In this document: piece by piece, positions 19,868 to 29,360 of the stretch | Layout of the letters: each line of letters opens with the position of its first letter | Position numbering within the stretch: the stretch's first letter is position 1 | Assembly (NCBI RefSeq): GCF_014384965.1 | Contig: NZ_JACRSW010000016.1 | Coordinates: 26,103 to 90,102 of the forward strand | DNA length: 64,000 nucleotides | Reading direction: 5' to 3' | DNA from: Jutongia hominis | Lineage (GTDB): Bacteria; Bacillota; Clostridia; Lachnospirales; Lachnospiraceae | The notes under the pieces: model-generated | The model's database searches: none | What the model was told of the DNA's origin: nothing | Seen by the model: the letters and a program-made list of their open reading frames with translations, nothing else | Position numbers and translations under genes: made by a program

Positions 19868-19957
19868 TGTATGATAGTAATATTTATAATTGTATCGTTT
19901 ATGATTTTATCATTTGTAATCGTAACATTAATGATTGCATTATTTATGATTGTATTG
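19868..19957. repeat. Six degenerate 15-bp tandem repeats
   Basis: Consecutive 15-mers of consensus TTTATGATTGTATTA begin at 19868, 19883, 19898, 19913, 19928 and 19943. They fill the gap downstream of the minus-strand AP2-like gene. Confidence 0.85.
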
Positions 19958-19975
19958 CATTCTACCGGGAAATTT

Positions 19976-20782
19976 TTATTCGTTTCTTATATCATAATCT
20001 ACAATCTTTTTTGAAATAACGATCTGTCTGTAGATCGTTTTATATTCTTCTGTGGAAAGGCTTTCAAGATAGTTCTTTGTAAATGTTTTATAAAATCCCT
20101 TTTGCCGCATGCAGTCTGCTGCTTTGTTATATGCGATTGCGGCTTCCGATGAAGTGGCATATTTTCCGATCAGATAATCTCCGTTCAGATGGATCTTTGC
20201 CACGTATAAAGGTGGCGTTTTGTCGATCTGTGTTACACCATGATAAGTGTTGAAGATCTCTATATTGCTGTAACGGAAATCTTTCCGGTCACCATTGACA
20301 AATTGATAGTCAATGCCTTCTCTGGCAAAATTTTTGATCCCATAACGGGAATGAATATTGGTTTGCATCCCATATTCTGCAACAAACAGATGATTGCCTC
20401 GACGCATGATCGAATGCTTTGAATAGTAAAAAAGATCATCAGCATCAAACAATAAAATATCCGAAGGACTCAGATGATAGGAAAAGAATTTCTGGTACAG
20501 ATAGATCGGTGTCTTAATATAGAAACCGTTATTCTTAAAATTGATCAGACAGATCCATTTCTGATAAGAAAGATGCGGAAAATCGTCAGGATGGTAGTCA
20601 TCAGGTGAATATAAAGTGTTAGTGTCAAGAAGTTTTCTGGCTTCCCGGTAAGCTGCATTCGCTGCTTCTTCCTTATTATAACTGCCAATACTGATATGTT
20701 TGGAATGGTAAGTAATGGAAGTTCTGTAATAGAGCGAACCATCTTTTTTTTTCGCTTCGTAAACACCCGGTAACGTTCCCAT
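19976..20782 (-). CDS. AP2-like / HNH-like DNA-binding protein
   Basis: 268 aa, function not established. The N-terminus (GVYEAKKKDGSLYYRTSITY...IGSYNKEEAANAAYREA, residues ~6-48) resembles bacterial AP2/ERF-type DNA-binding modules. Residues ~140-185 (AREGIDYQFVNGDRKDFRYSNIEIFN) resemble the HNH-endonuclease core, although the invariant His-His pair is not evident. Residues ~195-235 (PPLYVAKIHLNGDYLIGKYATSSEAAIAYNKAA) look like a second AP2 module. This AP2-HNH-AP2 layout is that of homing-type endonucleases. A degenerate core would suggest a domesticated DNA-binding protein. No intron is visible. Confidence 0.55.
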   Translation of the reverse strand: MGTLPGVYEAKKKDGSLYYRTSITYHSKHISIGSYNKEEAANAAYREARKLLDTNTLYSPDDYHPDDFPHLSYQKWICLINFKNNGFYIKTPIYLYQKFFSYHLSPSDILLFDADDLFYYSKHSIMRRGNHLFVAEYGMQTNIHSRYGIKNFAREGIDYQFVNGDRKDFRYSNIEIFNTYHGVTQIDKTPPLYVAKIHLNGDYLIGKYATSSEAAIAYNKAADCMRQKGFYKTFTKNYLESLSTEEYKTIYRQIVISKKIVDYDIRNE

Positions 20783-21103
20783 GCCTTGTTTCTCCTTTGT
20801 TTCATTCTATTTAGTATCATATCGTAAATTTTTTAGAAATACAACTGATAGAACCGTTCTTTTTCAAGCCGATGATCAAGCAATCTCTTTTAGGGCATAG
20901 TTTCCACGAAAATTATCTTCTTATTCCAATAAAAATGTATAAATGTTACAAAAAAGTGAAAAATATGAATAAATACAAGCTATACACATATAATTTGTAA
21001 TATGTTTGTAACATTTGGTTATGCTATCAGAAAAATAATGGACTTTAAAATGTTATAAAAGCAGATAGCATAAACAGCAGGGAAAGAAAGGTATGATTGA
21101 TCT
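20783..21103. promoter_or_regulatory. Divergent promoter region with two inverted repeats
   Basis: This 320-bp AT-rich gap precedes the SleB-like gene. It contains AAATGTTACAAA (20941-20952) mirrored by TTTGTAACATTT (21005-21016), and TTATGCTATC (21019-21028) mirrored by GATAGCATAA (21064-21073). The repeats are candidate operators or RNA stems. A promoter is expected here but no single -35/-10 pair stands out. Confidence 0.5.
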
Positions 21104-22273
21104 ATGAATAAAAATAAGAAACGTATAATTGCTTTGGCTGGTGTGACAGGTATGATCTTATCGTTATCGTGTCACCTATTGGATATGCCGATACAGGCAA
21201 AAGAAGCCAGCATTACTTTGATCAAGGATCCTGTTTATACCGATCATGACAAAGTGGCTCTTTTTCCTGAGACGCAGGATACAAAGGAGGATGTATCGGT
21301 GCAGAACCATGATATTGCAACAGATCAAAATGCATCTGCAGAAGCTTTTTGCAGGCTGGATGCATCAAAATTAAAACGTCATCACAACACAGAGAATACT
21401 ACTGATCAGTCACAAAAGCAGCAAACCGTAATGGCCGGTAATGTAAATACGGATGCAGACAATACAAAAAATAATCCATCAACGGATCAAAACGCTGCAG
21501 GCAGTACAACAGATTCTTCAACGAAGGATTCCAAAAAGGATGATTCGGTCAGCACGCTTTTGATTCCGGAACAATGGAATATTGAAATTACTAATTGTAT
21601 TCAAACAGATAGTGCAACATCTGTACAAGAAAAGCCGGAAACAGATGCATCCGATGAAAAGACTGAGCAGACAAACGGACAGACGAAAGAGCAATCCAAT
21701 GATCAGACCAGTGACCAAACAGAGACATCCGCTGAGAAAACAACAGAAGCAAAAGAACAGGATGCAGCTAAAAAAGAACAGCAAAAGAAAAAGGCATTGC
21801 AAAAAAAGAAAAAGGCATTGCAGCAAAAGAAAAAAGCCGTGGCAAAGAAAAAGAAACAAAAAAGAGCAAAAGCATGTCAGGTTATGGCAGGCAGCACCAC
21901 GGACAGACAGATCTTAGAGAGGATTGTAGAAGCAGAAGCCGGAGGAGAGAACCGAAAAGGGAAGATTTTAGTTGCCAATGTGATCTTAAACCGCGTTCGG
22001 CACAAAGAATTTCCTAATACGATAAAGGGGGTTGTCTTTGCTCACAAAGGAAGCCGTTATCAGTTTTCACCGATCGCAGATGGAAGATATTATAAAGTGC
22101 ATGTGTCAGGTGATACGAAAAAAGCAGTCAGCCAGGCATTACAGGGGGTGGACGGATCAAAAGGTGCATTATACTTTATGGAGCGAAGAGCAGCCGATTC
22201 TTCGAATGTCACATGGTTTGATACTGCATTGACTAAGTTGTTCCGCTATGGCTGTCATGAATTCTATAAGTAA
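21104..22273 (+). CDS. Secreted cell-wall hydrolase, SleB type
   Basis: 389 aa. An N-terminal hydrophobic signal (residues ~5-31, ending near PIQAKEA) directs export. Residues ~35-260 are a low-complexity linker rich in Thr, Gln, Asp and Lys, ending in a lysine-rich stretch of repeated KKKALQ-type units. The C-terminal ~120 residues are the catalytic domain: RQILERIVEAEAGGENRKGK carries the Glu typical of SleB/CwlJ muramidases, then ANVILNRV and SRYQFSPIADGRYY. In spore formers this family degrades cortex peptidoglycan; vegetative cell-wall roles are also known. The lysine stretch may bind anionic cell wall polymers (inference). Confidence 0.82.
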   Translation: MNKNKKRIIALAGVTGMILSLSCHLLDMPIQAKEASITLIKDPVYTDHDKVALFPETQDTKEDVSVQNHDIATDQNASAEAFCRLDASKLKRHHNTENTTDQSQKQQTVMAGNVNTDADNTKNNPSTDQNAAGSTTDSSTKDSKKDDSVSTLLIPEQWNIEITNCIQTDSATSVQEKPETDASDEKTEQTNGQTKEQSNDQTSDQTETSAEKTTEAKEQDAAKKEQQKKKALQKKKKALQQKKKAVAKKKKQKRAKACQVMAGSTTDRQILERIVEAEAGGENRKGKILVANVILNRVRHKEFPNTIKGVVFAHKGSRYQFSPIADGRYYKVHVSGDTKKAVSQALQGVDGSKGALYFMERRAADSSNVTWFDTALTKLFRYGCHEFYK

Positions 22274-22324
22274 ACAGACGTGTTGGATTTTTCCGAATCA
22301 TAGCATGATATTTCTTCATTGACC

Positions 22325-22353
22325 TTTACATTATACAAGGAATCATATATAAT
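22325..22353 (+). promoter_or_regulatory. Promoter for thrC
   Basis: TTTACA (22325-22330), 17-nt spacer, TATAAT (22348-22353). The ~115-nt leader then holds CTATCCT...AGGATAG flanking an internal stem, with no T-box signature. Confidence 0.65.
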
Positions 22354-22475
22354 TAGTTGTGTTTTTGTTTGAAAATTCCTATCCTGATTTTGTACTATGC
22401 GTTTTTGCGTGGCAGTAAAAAAGGATAGAGTGTAATTATATTGATTGGTTGCATTGCAACGGAATGGAGGAAATC

Positions 22476-23963
22476 ATGGAAGTAATGTATCAGAGTACAC
22501 GCAGTACAGGAAAGAAAGTAACAGCTTCACAGGCAATCTTAAAAGGACTTGCTGATGATGGCGGACTTTTTGTGCCGGATGCAATTCCGCAGTTAGATGT
22601 CTCTTTGGATGAAATTGCAAAGATGAACTATCAGGAAACCGCATATCAGGTTATGAAGCAGTTTTTTACGGACTTTACACAAGAAGAATTAGAAAAATGT
22701 ATCGAACGTGCTTATGATGCAAAATTTGATACAAAAGAGATCGCACCTTTGGTAGAAAAAGACGGAGTCTATTATCTGGAACTTTTCCATGGTGCAACGA
22801 TCGCATTTAAAGATATGGCACTTTCCATTCTTCCACATCTTCTTACGACTTCTGCTAAGAAGAACCATATTACAAACCAGATCGTGATCCTGACAGCTAC
22901 ATCAGGAGATACCGGAAAAGCTGCTTTAGCCGGATTTGCCGATGTAGAAGGTACAAGCATTATCGTGTTCTATCCAAAGAATGGTGTTAGTGCGATCCAG
23001 GAAAGACAGATGGTAACACAGAAAGGTGCTAATACAAAAGTCGTTGGTATCACCGGAAACTTTGATGATGCACAAAGCGGTGTAAAAGCAATGTTTAATA
23101 ATAAGGAACTGGCAAAAGCCATGAATGCAAAGGGATATCAGTTCTCATCTGCAAATTCGATCAACATCGGACGTCTGGTGCCACAGGTTGTTTACTATGT
23201 ATATTCTTATACAAGACTTCTTGCACAGGGAGTGGTAAAAGAAGGTGAACAGGTAAATTTTGTAGTACCGACAGGAAACTTTGGTAATATTTTAGCGGCA
23301 TTTTATGCAAAGAACATGGGTGTGCCGGTTGGCAAGCTGATCTGTGCGTCAAATGACAACAAGGTATTATATGATTTCTTTGAGACCGGAGTTTACGATA
23401 AAAACCGTGAGTTTATTTTAACAACATCACCATCTATGGATATTCTGATCTCAAGTAACTTAGAACGTCTGATCTATAAGATTGCCGGCGAAGATGCAAA
23501 AGCAACTGCTGATATGATGGCAGCACTTGCTAAAGATGGTAAATACAGTATCACAGATGCAATGAAAGAGCAGATGAAAGACTTTATCGGTGGCTGGGCA
23601 AGTGAAGAAAAGACAGCTTCTGAGATCAAGAGAGTTTATGACAAGACAGGTTATGTCATGGATACCCATACAGCAGTTGCATCGGCTGTATATCATGATT
23701 ACAAAGAAAAGACAGGTGACCAGACAAAAACGGTGATCGCTTCTACCGCAAGCCCATACAAGTTTGCAACAAGTGTTATGACAGCGATTGACAATAAATA
23801 TGAAGGAATGGATGATTTTGCGTTGATCGATGAGTTAAGCAAGACATCAGGCACAACAATTCCAAAAGCAGTAGAAGAGATCCGTACAGCACCTGTATTG
23901 CATGATACCGTATGTGAAACAGCGGATATGCAAAAGACAGTAGAGGAAATTCTCGGACTGTAA
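22476..23963 (+). CDS. thrC: Threonine synthase ThrC
   Basis: 495 aa PLP enzyme converting O-phosphohomoserine to threonine. The PLP lysine lies in GATIAFKDMALSILPHL near residue 107, and the phosphate loop is LTATSGDTGKAALAGF near residue 145. The length places it in the longer (fungal/E. coli-like) ThrC group. The start at 22476 follows ATGGAGGAAATC, with the in-frame ATG at 22449 lacking a site. It is monocistronic between its own promoter and the nusA operon promoter. Confidence 0.96.
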   Translation: MEVMYQSTRSTGKKVTASQAILKGLADDGGLFVPDAIPQLDVSLDEIAKMNYQETAYQVMKQFFTDFTQEELEKCIERAYDAKFDTKEIAPLVEKDGVYYLELFHGATIAFKDMALSILPHLLTTSAKKNHITNQIVILTATSGDTGKAALAGFADVEGTSIIVFYPKNGVSAIQERQMVTQKGANTKVVGITGNFDDAQSGVKAMFNNKELAKAMNAKGYQFSSANSINIGRLVPQVVYYVYSYTRLLAQGVVKEGEQVNFVVPTGNFGNILAAFYAKNMGVPVGKLICASNDNKVLYDFFETGVYDKNREFILTTSPSMDILISSNLERLIYKIAGEDAKATADMMAALAKDGKYSITDAMKEQMKDFIGGWASEEKTASEIKRVYDKTGYVMDTHTAVASAVYHDYKEKTGDQTKTVIASTASPYKFATSVMTAIDNKYEGMDDFALIDELSKTSGTTIPKAVEEIRTAPVLHDTVCETADMQKTVEEILGL

Positions 23964-24052
23964 CAGAGTACGAAATTTCAAACAAAAGACTACCGTTATA
24001 TGTATGATTTTCTTTTAATAAAAAAGCAAATTGGTTTTTTTTAGGAAAAAAC

Positions 24053-24081
24053 TTGCATTTCCTCTTGGAAAGTGGTATTCT
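24053..24081 (+). promoter_or_regulatory. Promoter of the rimP-nusA-infB operon
   Basis: TTGCAT (24053-24058), 17 nt, TATTCT (24076-24081). It starts the long translation operon that runs at least to rbfA. Confidence 0.6.
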
Positions 24082-24105
24082 TATATAGAAATAGTTAATT
24101 AGAGT

Positions 24106-24131
24106 AAGAGTGGACTGCGAAGTCCACTCTT
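24106..24131 (+). promoter_or_regulatory. Leader hairpin upstream of rimP
   Basis: AAGAGTGGACT pairs with AGTCCACTCTT around a GCGA tetraloop, within the ~120-nt leader. It is followed by TTTCATTTTG, so it may act as a terminator for thrC or an attenuator for the nusA operon. Confidence 0.6.
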
Positions 24132-24205
24132 TCATTTTGTGTTTTACAGGAAATGTTCAGACATGAAATGAGAAAAATATGCGAGAAAGAAAAGAGGTTA
24201 TGCAT

Positions 24206-24703
24206 TTGTCAAAACGAGAAGAATATGAAGCTCGTGCTGAAAAGCTGTTAGAGCCGATTATGGAAGAAAATCATTTTGAACTGGTTGATGTAGAGTACGT
24301 AAAAGAAGCCGGTAACTGGTATCTGCGTGCCTATGTAGACAAAGAAGGCGGTATTACTTTAGATGACTGTGAATTAGTCAACAGAGCCTGGAGTGATCTG
24401 ATGGATGAAAATGATTTTATACCGGAAGCTTATATTTTAGAAGTAAGTTCACCGGGTCTTGGCAGACAGTTAAAGAAAGAAAAAGATTTCAAACGAAGCA
24501 TTGGTCAGGACGTTGATGTGAAGTTTTACCAGTCACGAAAAATCCCTGCAGGCAGGAATGGCAAGGAAGTATCCGTAAAAGAGATCACCGGTACATTAAA
24601 GGCATACACAAAGGAAAAGATAACGTTAGAAACCGATTTTGCAAAAGAGTATGAGATCGCATGTTCTGACATTTCAACTGTAAAACTGACAATAGATTTT
24701 TAA
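24206..24703 (+). CDS. rimP: Ribosome maturation factor RimP
   Basis: 165 aa. The N-terminal domain (EKLLEPIMEENHFELVDVEYVKEAGNWYLRAYVDKEGGI in order over residues ~12-50) and the PEAYILEVSSPGLGRQLK segment near residue 80 identify RimP, needed for 30S subunit assembly. The start is probably TTG 24206, since GAGG (24194-24197) is 8 bases upstream; ATG 24200 is only 2 bases away. First gene of the operon, 19 bp before nusA. Confidence 0.92.
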   Translation: MSKREEYEARAEKLLEPIMEENHFELVDVEYVKEAGNWYLRAYVDKEGGITLDDCELVNRAWSDLMDENDFIPEAYILEVSSPGLGRQLKKEKDFKRSIGQDVDVKFYQSRKIPAGRNGKEVSVKEITGTLKAYTKEKITLETDFAKEYEIACSDISTVKLTIDF

Positions 24704-24722
24704 GAAAAGGGAGGCAGATAAT

Positions 24723-25790
24723 ATGGCTGCAAGAAAAAAAGCAACAGTAAACGACCGTACAGAATTACTGGAAGCGTTGGATGAACTTGAAAAGGAAAAA
24801 CAGATCAGCAAGGAGATCATCATTCAGGCAATTGAAAGTTCTCTTTTGGCTGCCTGTAAAGATGAATACGGAAAATCCGATAATATCAAAGTGATTTTTG
24901 ACCGTGAGACAGGTGCGATCGGTGTTTATGCAGAAATGGAGATCGTGGAAGATGATCTTTTAGAAGATGAAACAACACAGATGGCATTTTCGGTAGCAGA
25001 TGCAAAGTATAAGAATATCAAAGTCGGTGATGTGATTGATATTGAAGTAACACCAAAGAACTTTGGACGAATCGCTGCACAGAAAGCAAAACAGGTCGTT
25101 GTACAAAAGATCCGTGAAGAAGAAAGAAAGGTGCTGTATGTACAGTATTTAGAGAAAGAAAGAGAAGTGATCACAGGTATCGTACAGCGTTACAGTGGAA
25201 GAAACGTCTGTATTAACCTTGGAAAAGTCGATGCGATCCTGATGGAAAGCGAGCAGGTTCCGGGAGAACGTTTCCGTCCGACAGAACATATCAAGTTATA
25301 TGTCGTAGAAGTTAAAGATACACCAAAGGGACCTCGTATTACCGTATCACGTACACATCCTGAATTTGTTAAGAGACTCTTTGAAGAAGAAGTAACAGAG
25401 ATCCAGGATGGCACCGTAGAGATCAAGAGCATTGCAAGAGAAGCAGGATCACGTACCAAGATTGCCGTTACTACACAGATTCCTGATGTCGATGCGGTTG
25501 GTGCATGCGTTGGTATGAATGGTGCGCGTGTCAATGCGATCGTCGAAGAATTACGTGGTGAAAAGATCGATATCGTAAACTGGAGCGAGTCACCGGAAGT
25601 ATTCATTGAAAATGCGTTAAGTCCTTCGGAAGTAACATCTGTTACGGTAGATGAAGAAGAAAAGACAGCACGTGTTATCGTGCCGGAGAACCAGTTATCT
25701 CTTGCTATTGGTAAAGAAGGACAAAATGCCCGTCTTGCAGCAAAATTGACAGGTTACAAAGTAGATATCAAATGTGAAGAAACCCTGTAG
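24723..25790 (+). CDS. nusA: Transcription termination/antitermination factor NusA
   Basis: 355 aa. Order of domains: N-terminal RNA-polymerase-binding region (1-125), S1 domain (EVITGIVQRYSGRNVCINLG near 140), then KH domains (VGACVGMNGARVNAIVEEL near 255; LAIGKEGQNARLAAKL near 325). It lacks the C-terminal repeats of proteobacterial NusA, as is normal for Firmicutes. It modulates pausing and termination on RNA polymerase. Confidence 0.97.
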   Translation: MAARKKATVNDRTELLEALDELEKEKQISKEIIIQAIESSLLAACKDEYGKSDNIKVIFDRETGAIGVYAEMEIVEDDLLEDETTQMAFSVADAKYKNIKVGDVIDIEVTPKNFGRIAAQKAKQVVVQKIREEERKVLYVQYLEKEREVITGIVQRYSGRNVCINLGKVDAILMESEQVPGERFRPTEHIKLYVVEVKDTPKGPRITVSRTHPEFVKRLFEEEVTEIQDGTVEIKSIAREAGSRTKIAVTTQIPDVDAVGACVGMNGARVNAIVEELRGEKIDIVNWSESPEVFIENALSPSEVTSVTVDEEEKTARVIVPENQLSLAIGKEGQNARLAAKLTGYKVDIKCEETL

Positions 25791-25873
25791 GATTTAGCAA
25801 AATAAGTTCTGTTTGTTTTGGCAGATGACAATCTGGCAAGGTCGTACCGGAAAGTGGATAGGAGGTGTTTATA

Positions 25874-26167
25874 ATGGGAAATAAAGGTAATGTGCATGTA
25901 AAAAAGATTCCGATGCGTCAATGCACAGGATGCAATGAACGCAAAGAAAAAAAGAGTCTGATCCGAATTATTCGTACACCGGAAGATGAGATCGCAGTTG
26001 ATTTCACAGGAAAGAAAAACGGCAGAGGTGCATATATATGTAATTCGATAGACTGTTTGAAACTTGCACAGAAGAAAAAATCGTTAGAACGCTCGTTAAA
26101 GACCACGATTCCGGAAACGGTTTATCAGGAACTGGCAAAGGAGATGAGTGACAATGAAAACGGATAG
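25874..26167 (+). CDS. ylxR: YlxR/RnpM RNA-binding protein
   Basis: 97 aa. MRQCTGCNERKEKKSLIRIIRTPE is the start of the YlxR domain (residues ~13-35), and GRGAYICNSIDCLKLAQKKKSL is its second conserved part. In B. subtilis the protein is reported to modulate RNase P. Start at 25874 has AGGAGGTG upstream. It overlaps the next gene, as in other nusA-infB operons. Confidence 0.93.
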   Translation: MGNKGNVHVKKIPMRQCTGCNERKEKKSLIRIIRTPEDEIAVDFTGKKNGRGAYICNSIDCLKLAQKKKSLERSLKTTIPETVYQELAKEMSDNENG

Positions 26168-26456
26168 TGTTCTTCGTATGATCGGTCTTGCGGCAAAAGC
26201 AGGAAAAGTAGTAAGCGGAGAATTTATGACAGAAAATGCGGTAAAGTCTAAGGAAGCGTACCTAGTCATTATTGCACAGGATGTCTCTAATAATACCAGA
26301 AAGAAGTTCGGAAATATGTGTAGCTATTATAAGGTGGAAATGCGTGAATATGCGGATAAAGATGCATTAGGGCATGCCATCGGAAAAGAATTCCGTGCAT
26401 CACTGGCAGTAATTGATAAAGGCCTTGCACAGGCAGTTTTGAAGAAAATGAACTAG
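26154..26456 (+). CDS. ylxQ: L7Ae-family ribosomal protein YlxQ
   Basis: 100 aa of the L7Ae/L30e/S12e/Gadd45 fold (VLRMIGLAAKAGKVVSGEFM, LVIIAQDVSNNTRKKF), binding kink-turn RNA. It lies between ylxR and infB, its conserved position. A GTG at 26148 is a possible alternative start; AAAGGAG at 26137-26143 serves either. It overlaps the end of ylxR by 14 bp. Confidence 0.9.
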   Translation: MKTDSVLRMIGLAAKAGKVVSGEFMTENAVKSKEAYLVIIAQDVSNNTRKKFGNMCSYYKVEMREYADKDALGHAIGKEFRASLAVIDKGLAQAVLKKMN

Positions 26457-26472
26457 GAGGTTATAGAAACAT

Positions 26473-29277
26473 ATGGCAAAAATGAGGATATATGATATTG
26501 CAAGAAGTTTACAGGAAAAACTTCCTGATTTAAAAAGCAAAGATTTAGTAGCATTGCTCCAGAAGAACGGTTTTGAAGTTAAAAGCACACAGTCAAGCAT
26601 TGAAGATGATGCGATTGGATTTTTATTAAAATATTATCAAAACAAACCGGCTCAGGCAGCAAAGAAAGAAAAGGCTGTAAGTACAGCAACAAAGACAAAA
26701 GAAACTGCTCCAAAAGCTGCAAAAGAAGCACCTGCTGCCAAAGAAGAAAAGAAAGAAAAAGCAGTCAAAGAGACTCCTGTGGCAAAAGAGGAGAAAGAAG
26801 CTTTAAAGGCTGAGACAAAAAGCGAGGAAAGAAAAGAGACAAAAGCCACAGTTAAAGAAGAGAAGAGAGAAGAAAACAAGAAAGCAGATCCATCTGTAAA
26901 GAGAGAAGAAAAGAAGGCATCACCGGATAAAGAACAGGATCGTTCTAAAAATTCATCCCGTGAGACGAATAATAACCGCCAAAATAACAATACTCGTAAT
27001 CAAGGAGATAACCGTCAGAATAACCGCGATAACCGTAACGGAAACCGTCAGGGCAGTTACAACCGTGATAACCGCAATGGAAACCGTCAGGGTGGCTACA
27101 ACCGAGATAACAACGGAAACCGTCAGGGCGGTTACAACCGTGACAACAACGGGAACCGTCAGGGCGGCTACAACCGTGATAATAACGGGAACCGTCAGGG
27201 CGGCTACAACCGTGATAATAACGGAAACCGTCAGGGTGGTTACAACCGTGATAACAAGAATGGAAACCGCAGAGGCGGTAACGATTCCAGAAGAATGGCA
27301 CCGGCAATGGATGTGATCACACCGGAAGTAAAACAGTCACGTCAGCAGCGTGCAAACAAAGACTCGAGAAGTGCGAAGCAAAGACATGGTAAGGACAGAA
27401 ATTATAACAATTATGATGATGATATGTTCAACCAGAGCAAGAACCGCAAGAAGAAGGATCCGAACCGCAAAGGTGCATTTATCAAGCCGGAACCGGTTGA
27501 AAAGCCAAAGGAGCCGGATGATGGAATCCGTAATATCATTCTTCCTGAGAAAATGACGATCAAAGAGCTTGCAGATATCATTAAAGTACCTGCATCAACC
27601 GTGATCAAGAACCTGTTCCTTCGTGGCGAAGTCGTTACTTTGAATCACGAGATCACATATGAAGAAGGTGAAGAGATCGCATTAGAGTATAACTGTATCG
27701 CTGAGATGGAAGAAAAGGTCGATGTGATCGCAGAACTCTTAAAGGAAGATGAAGAAAGCGAAGACTTAATGGAAAAACGTCCTCCTGTTGTCTGTGTTAT
27801 GGGTCATGTCGATCATGGTAAGACATCCTTACTGGATGCCATTCGTGAAGCCCATGTAACAGATAAAGAAGCCGGTGGAATCACACAGCATATCGGTGCT
27901 TATGTGACAGAGATCAATGGAGAAAAGATCACATTCCTTGATACACCGGGACATGAAGCATTTACTTCTATGCGTATGCGTGGTGCACAGTCAACGGATA
28001 TTGCGATTCTTGTCGTTGCAGCAGATGATGGTGTTATGCCGCAGACAATTGAAGCAATCAACCATGCAAAAGCAGCAGGCGTAGAAATCATCGTAGCCGT
28101 AAATAAGATCGATAAGCCAAGTGCTAACGTAGAAAGAGTAAAACAGGAATTAGTAGAATATGGTCTTGTAGCAGAAGACTGGGGCGGAGATACGGTATTC
28201 GTACCGGTATCAGCTCATACAAAAGAAGGTATCGACCAGTTGCTCGAAATGATCATTCTGACAGCAGAAGTCAGCGAGTTAAAAGCGAACCCTAACCGTA
28301 AAGCAAGAGGTGTTGTGATCGAAGCACAGCTTGATAAAGGACGCGGACCGGTTGCAACCGTACTGGTTCAGAAAGGTACTCTTCATGTTGGAGATAACAT
28401 TGCAGTAGGTGCAGCTTATGGTAAGATTCGTGCAATGATGAATTCGAATGGACAGCGTGTCAAAGAAGCACTTCCTTCTACTCCTGTAGAAATCTTAGGA
28501 CTTCATGACGTACCGGATGCCGGTGAAATCTTTATGGCAACCGATTCTGATAAAGAGGCTAGAAATATTGCCGAGACTTATATCAGCACAGGCAGAGAAA
28601 AGCTTCTTGATGATACAAAGTCTAAACTTACATTAGATGGTCTGTTCTCTCAGATTCAGGCAGGAAATATCAAAGAATTGAACCTGATTGTAAAAGCTGA
28701 TGTACAGGGATCGGTAGAAGCAGTAAAACAGAGTCTGATGAAGTTAAGCAATGAAGAAGTTGCTGTTCGTATCATTCATGCCGGAGTTGGTGCAATCAAT
28801 GAATCCGACGTATCGTTAGCAAGTGCTTCGAATGCGATCATCATTGGCTTTAACGTTCGTCCTGATAACACAGCAAAAGAAACAGCAGAACGTGAAAAAG
28901 TTGATGTCCGTCTGTATCGTGTTATTTACAATGCGATTGAAGATATTGAAGCAGCTATGAAGGGTATGTTAGATCCTGAATATGAAGAGAAAGTGATCGG
29001 CCATGCAGAAGTACGTCAGACATTCAAGGCTTCCGGCGTTGGTATGATCGCAGGATCTTATGTACTTGACGGTAAGTTCCAGCGTGGATGTAAAGTTCGT
29101 ATTTCACGTGAAGGCGAGCAGATCTTTGAAGGAAACTTAGCTTCCCTGAAGCGTTTCAAGGACGATGTGAAAGAAGTGGCTGCAGGATATGAATGTGGTC
29201 TTGTGTTTGAAAACTTTAATGACATTAAGGTAGAGGATCAGATCGAAGCTTATATTATGGTTGAGGTTCCTCGCTAG
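26473..29277 (+). CDS. infB: Translation initiation factor IF-2
   Basis: 934 aa GTPase that brings initiator tRNA to the ribosome. The C-terminal ~520 residues are the conserved core: [14 protein letters not shown] (G1), [15 protein letters not shown] (G3), [13 protein letters not shown] (G4), then domains II, III and IV ending VEVPR. The N-terminal part is unusual: residues ~55-150 are Lys/Glu/Ala-rich, and residues ~190-270 hold seven Asn/Arg/Gly-rich units of 12-13 residues. AGGAGG lies just upstream. Confidence 0.96.
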   Translation: MAKMRIYDIARSLQEKLPDLKSKDLVALLQKNGFEVKSTQSSIEDDAIGFLLKYYQNKPAQAAKKEKAVSTATKTKETAPKAAKEAPAAKEEKKEKAVKETPVAKEEKEALKAETKSEERKETKATVKEEKREENKKADPSVKREEKKASPDKEQDRSKNSSRETNNNRQNNNTRNQGDNRQNNRDNRNGNRQGSYNRDNRNGNRQGGYNRDNNGNRQGGYNRDNNGNRQGGYNRDNNGNRQGGYNRDNNGNRQGGYNRDNKNGNRRGGNDSRRMAPAMDVITPEVKQSRQQRANKDSRSAKQRHGKDRNYNNYDDDMFNQSKNRKKKDPNRKGAFIKPEPVEKPKEPDDGIRNIILPEKMTIKELADIIKVPASTVIKNLFLRGEVVTLNHEITYEEGEEIALEYNCIAEMEEKVDVIAELLKEDEESEDLMEKRPPVVCVMGHVDHGKTSLLDAIREAHVTDKEAGGITQHIGAYVTEINGEKITFLDTPGHEAFTSMRMRGAQSTDIAILVVAADDGVMPQTIEAINHAKAAGVEIIVAVNKIDKPSANVERVKQELVEYGLVAEDWGGDTVFVPVSAHTKEGIDQLLEMIILTAEVSELKANPNRKARGVVIEAQLDKGRGPVATVLVQKGTLHVGDNIAVGAAYGKIRAMMNSNGQRVKEALPSTPVEILGLHDVPDAGEIFMATDSDKEARNIAETYISTGREKLLDDTKSKLTLDGLFSQIQAGNIKELNLIVKADVQGSVEAVKQSLMKLSNEEVAVRIIHAGVGAINESDVSLASASNAIIIGFNVRPDNTAKETAEREKVDVRLYRVIYNAIEDIEAAMKGMLDPEYEEKVIGHAEVRQTFKASGVGMIAGSYVLDGKFQRGCKVRISREGEQIFEGNLASLKRFKDDVKEVAAGYECGLVFENFNDIKVEDQIEAYIMVEVPR
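27037..27276 (+). repeat. Seven tandem 36-39-bp units inside infB
   Basis: Consensus protein unit [12 protein letters not shown]; the four central copies are nearly identical in DNA. Coding is intact throughout. Confidence 0.9.
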
Positions 29278-29360
29278 TACAGTGTTTTTGACTCTGTATC
29301 GTAAATGCTGTACCGGTATAGAAATTGTGCTGTCAAATGGCAGCGGAATGGAGATTTCTT

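Noticed and set aside
21518..21859. Minus-strand ORF opposite the SleB linker
   Set aside because: Leu/Phe/Cys-rich shadow of the lysine-rich linker in the sense gene.
22274..22475. T-box or threonine riboswitch before thrC
   Set aside because: No T-box consensus (AGGGTGGAACCGCG-like) is present; only a short stem structure is seen.
26945..27307. Long minus-strand and alternative-frame ORFs over the infB repeats
   Set aside because: They are by-products of the repeat unit length being a multiple of three; the infB frame is clearly coding.
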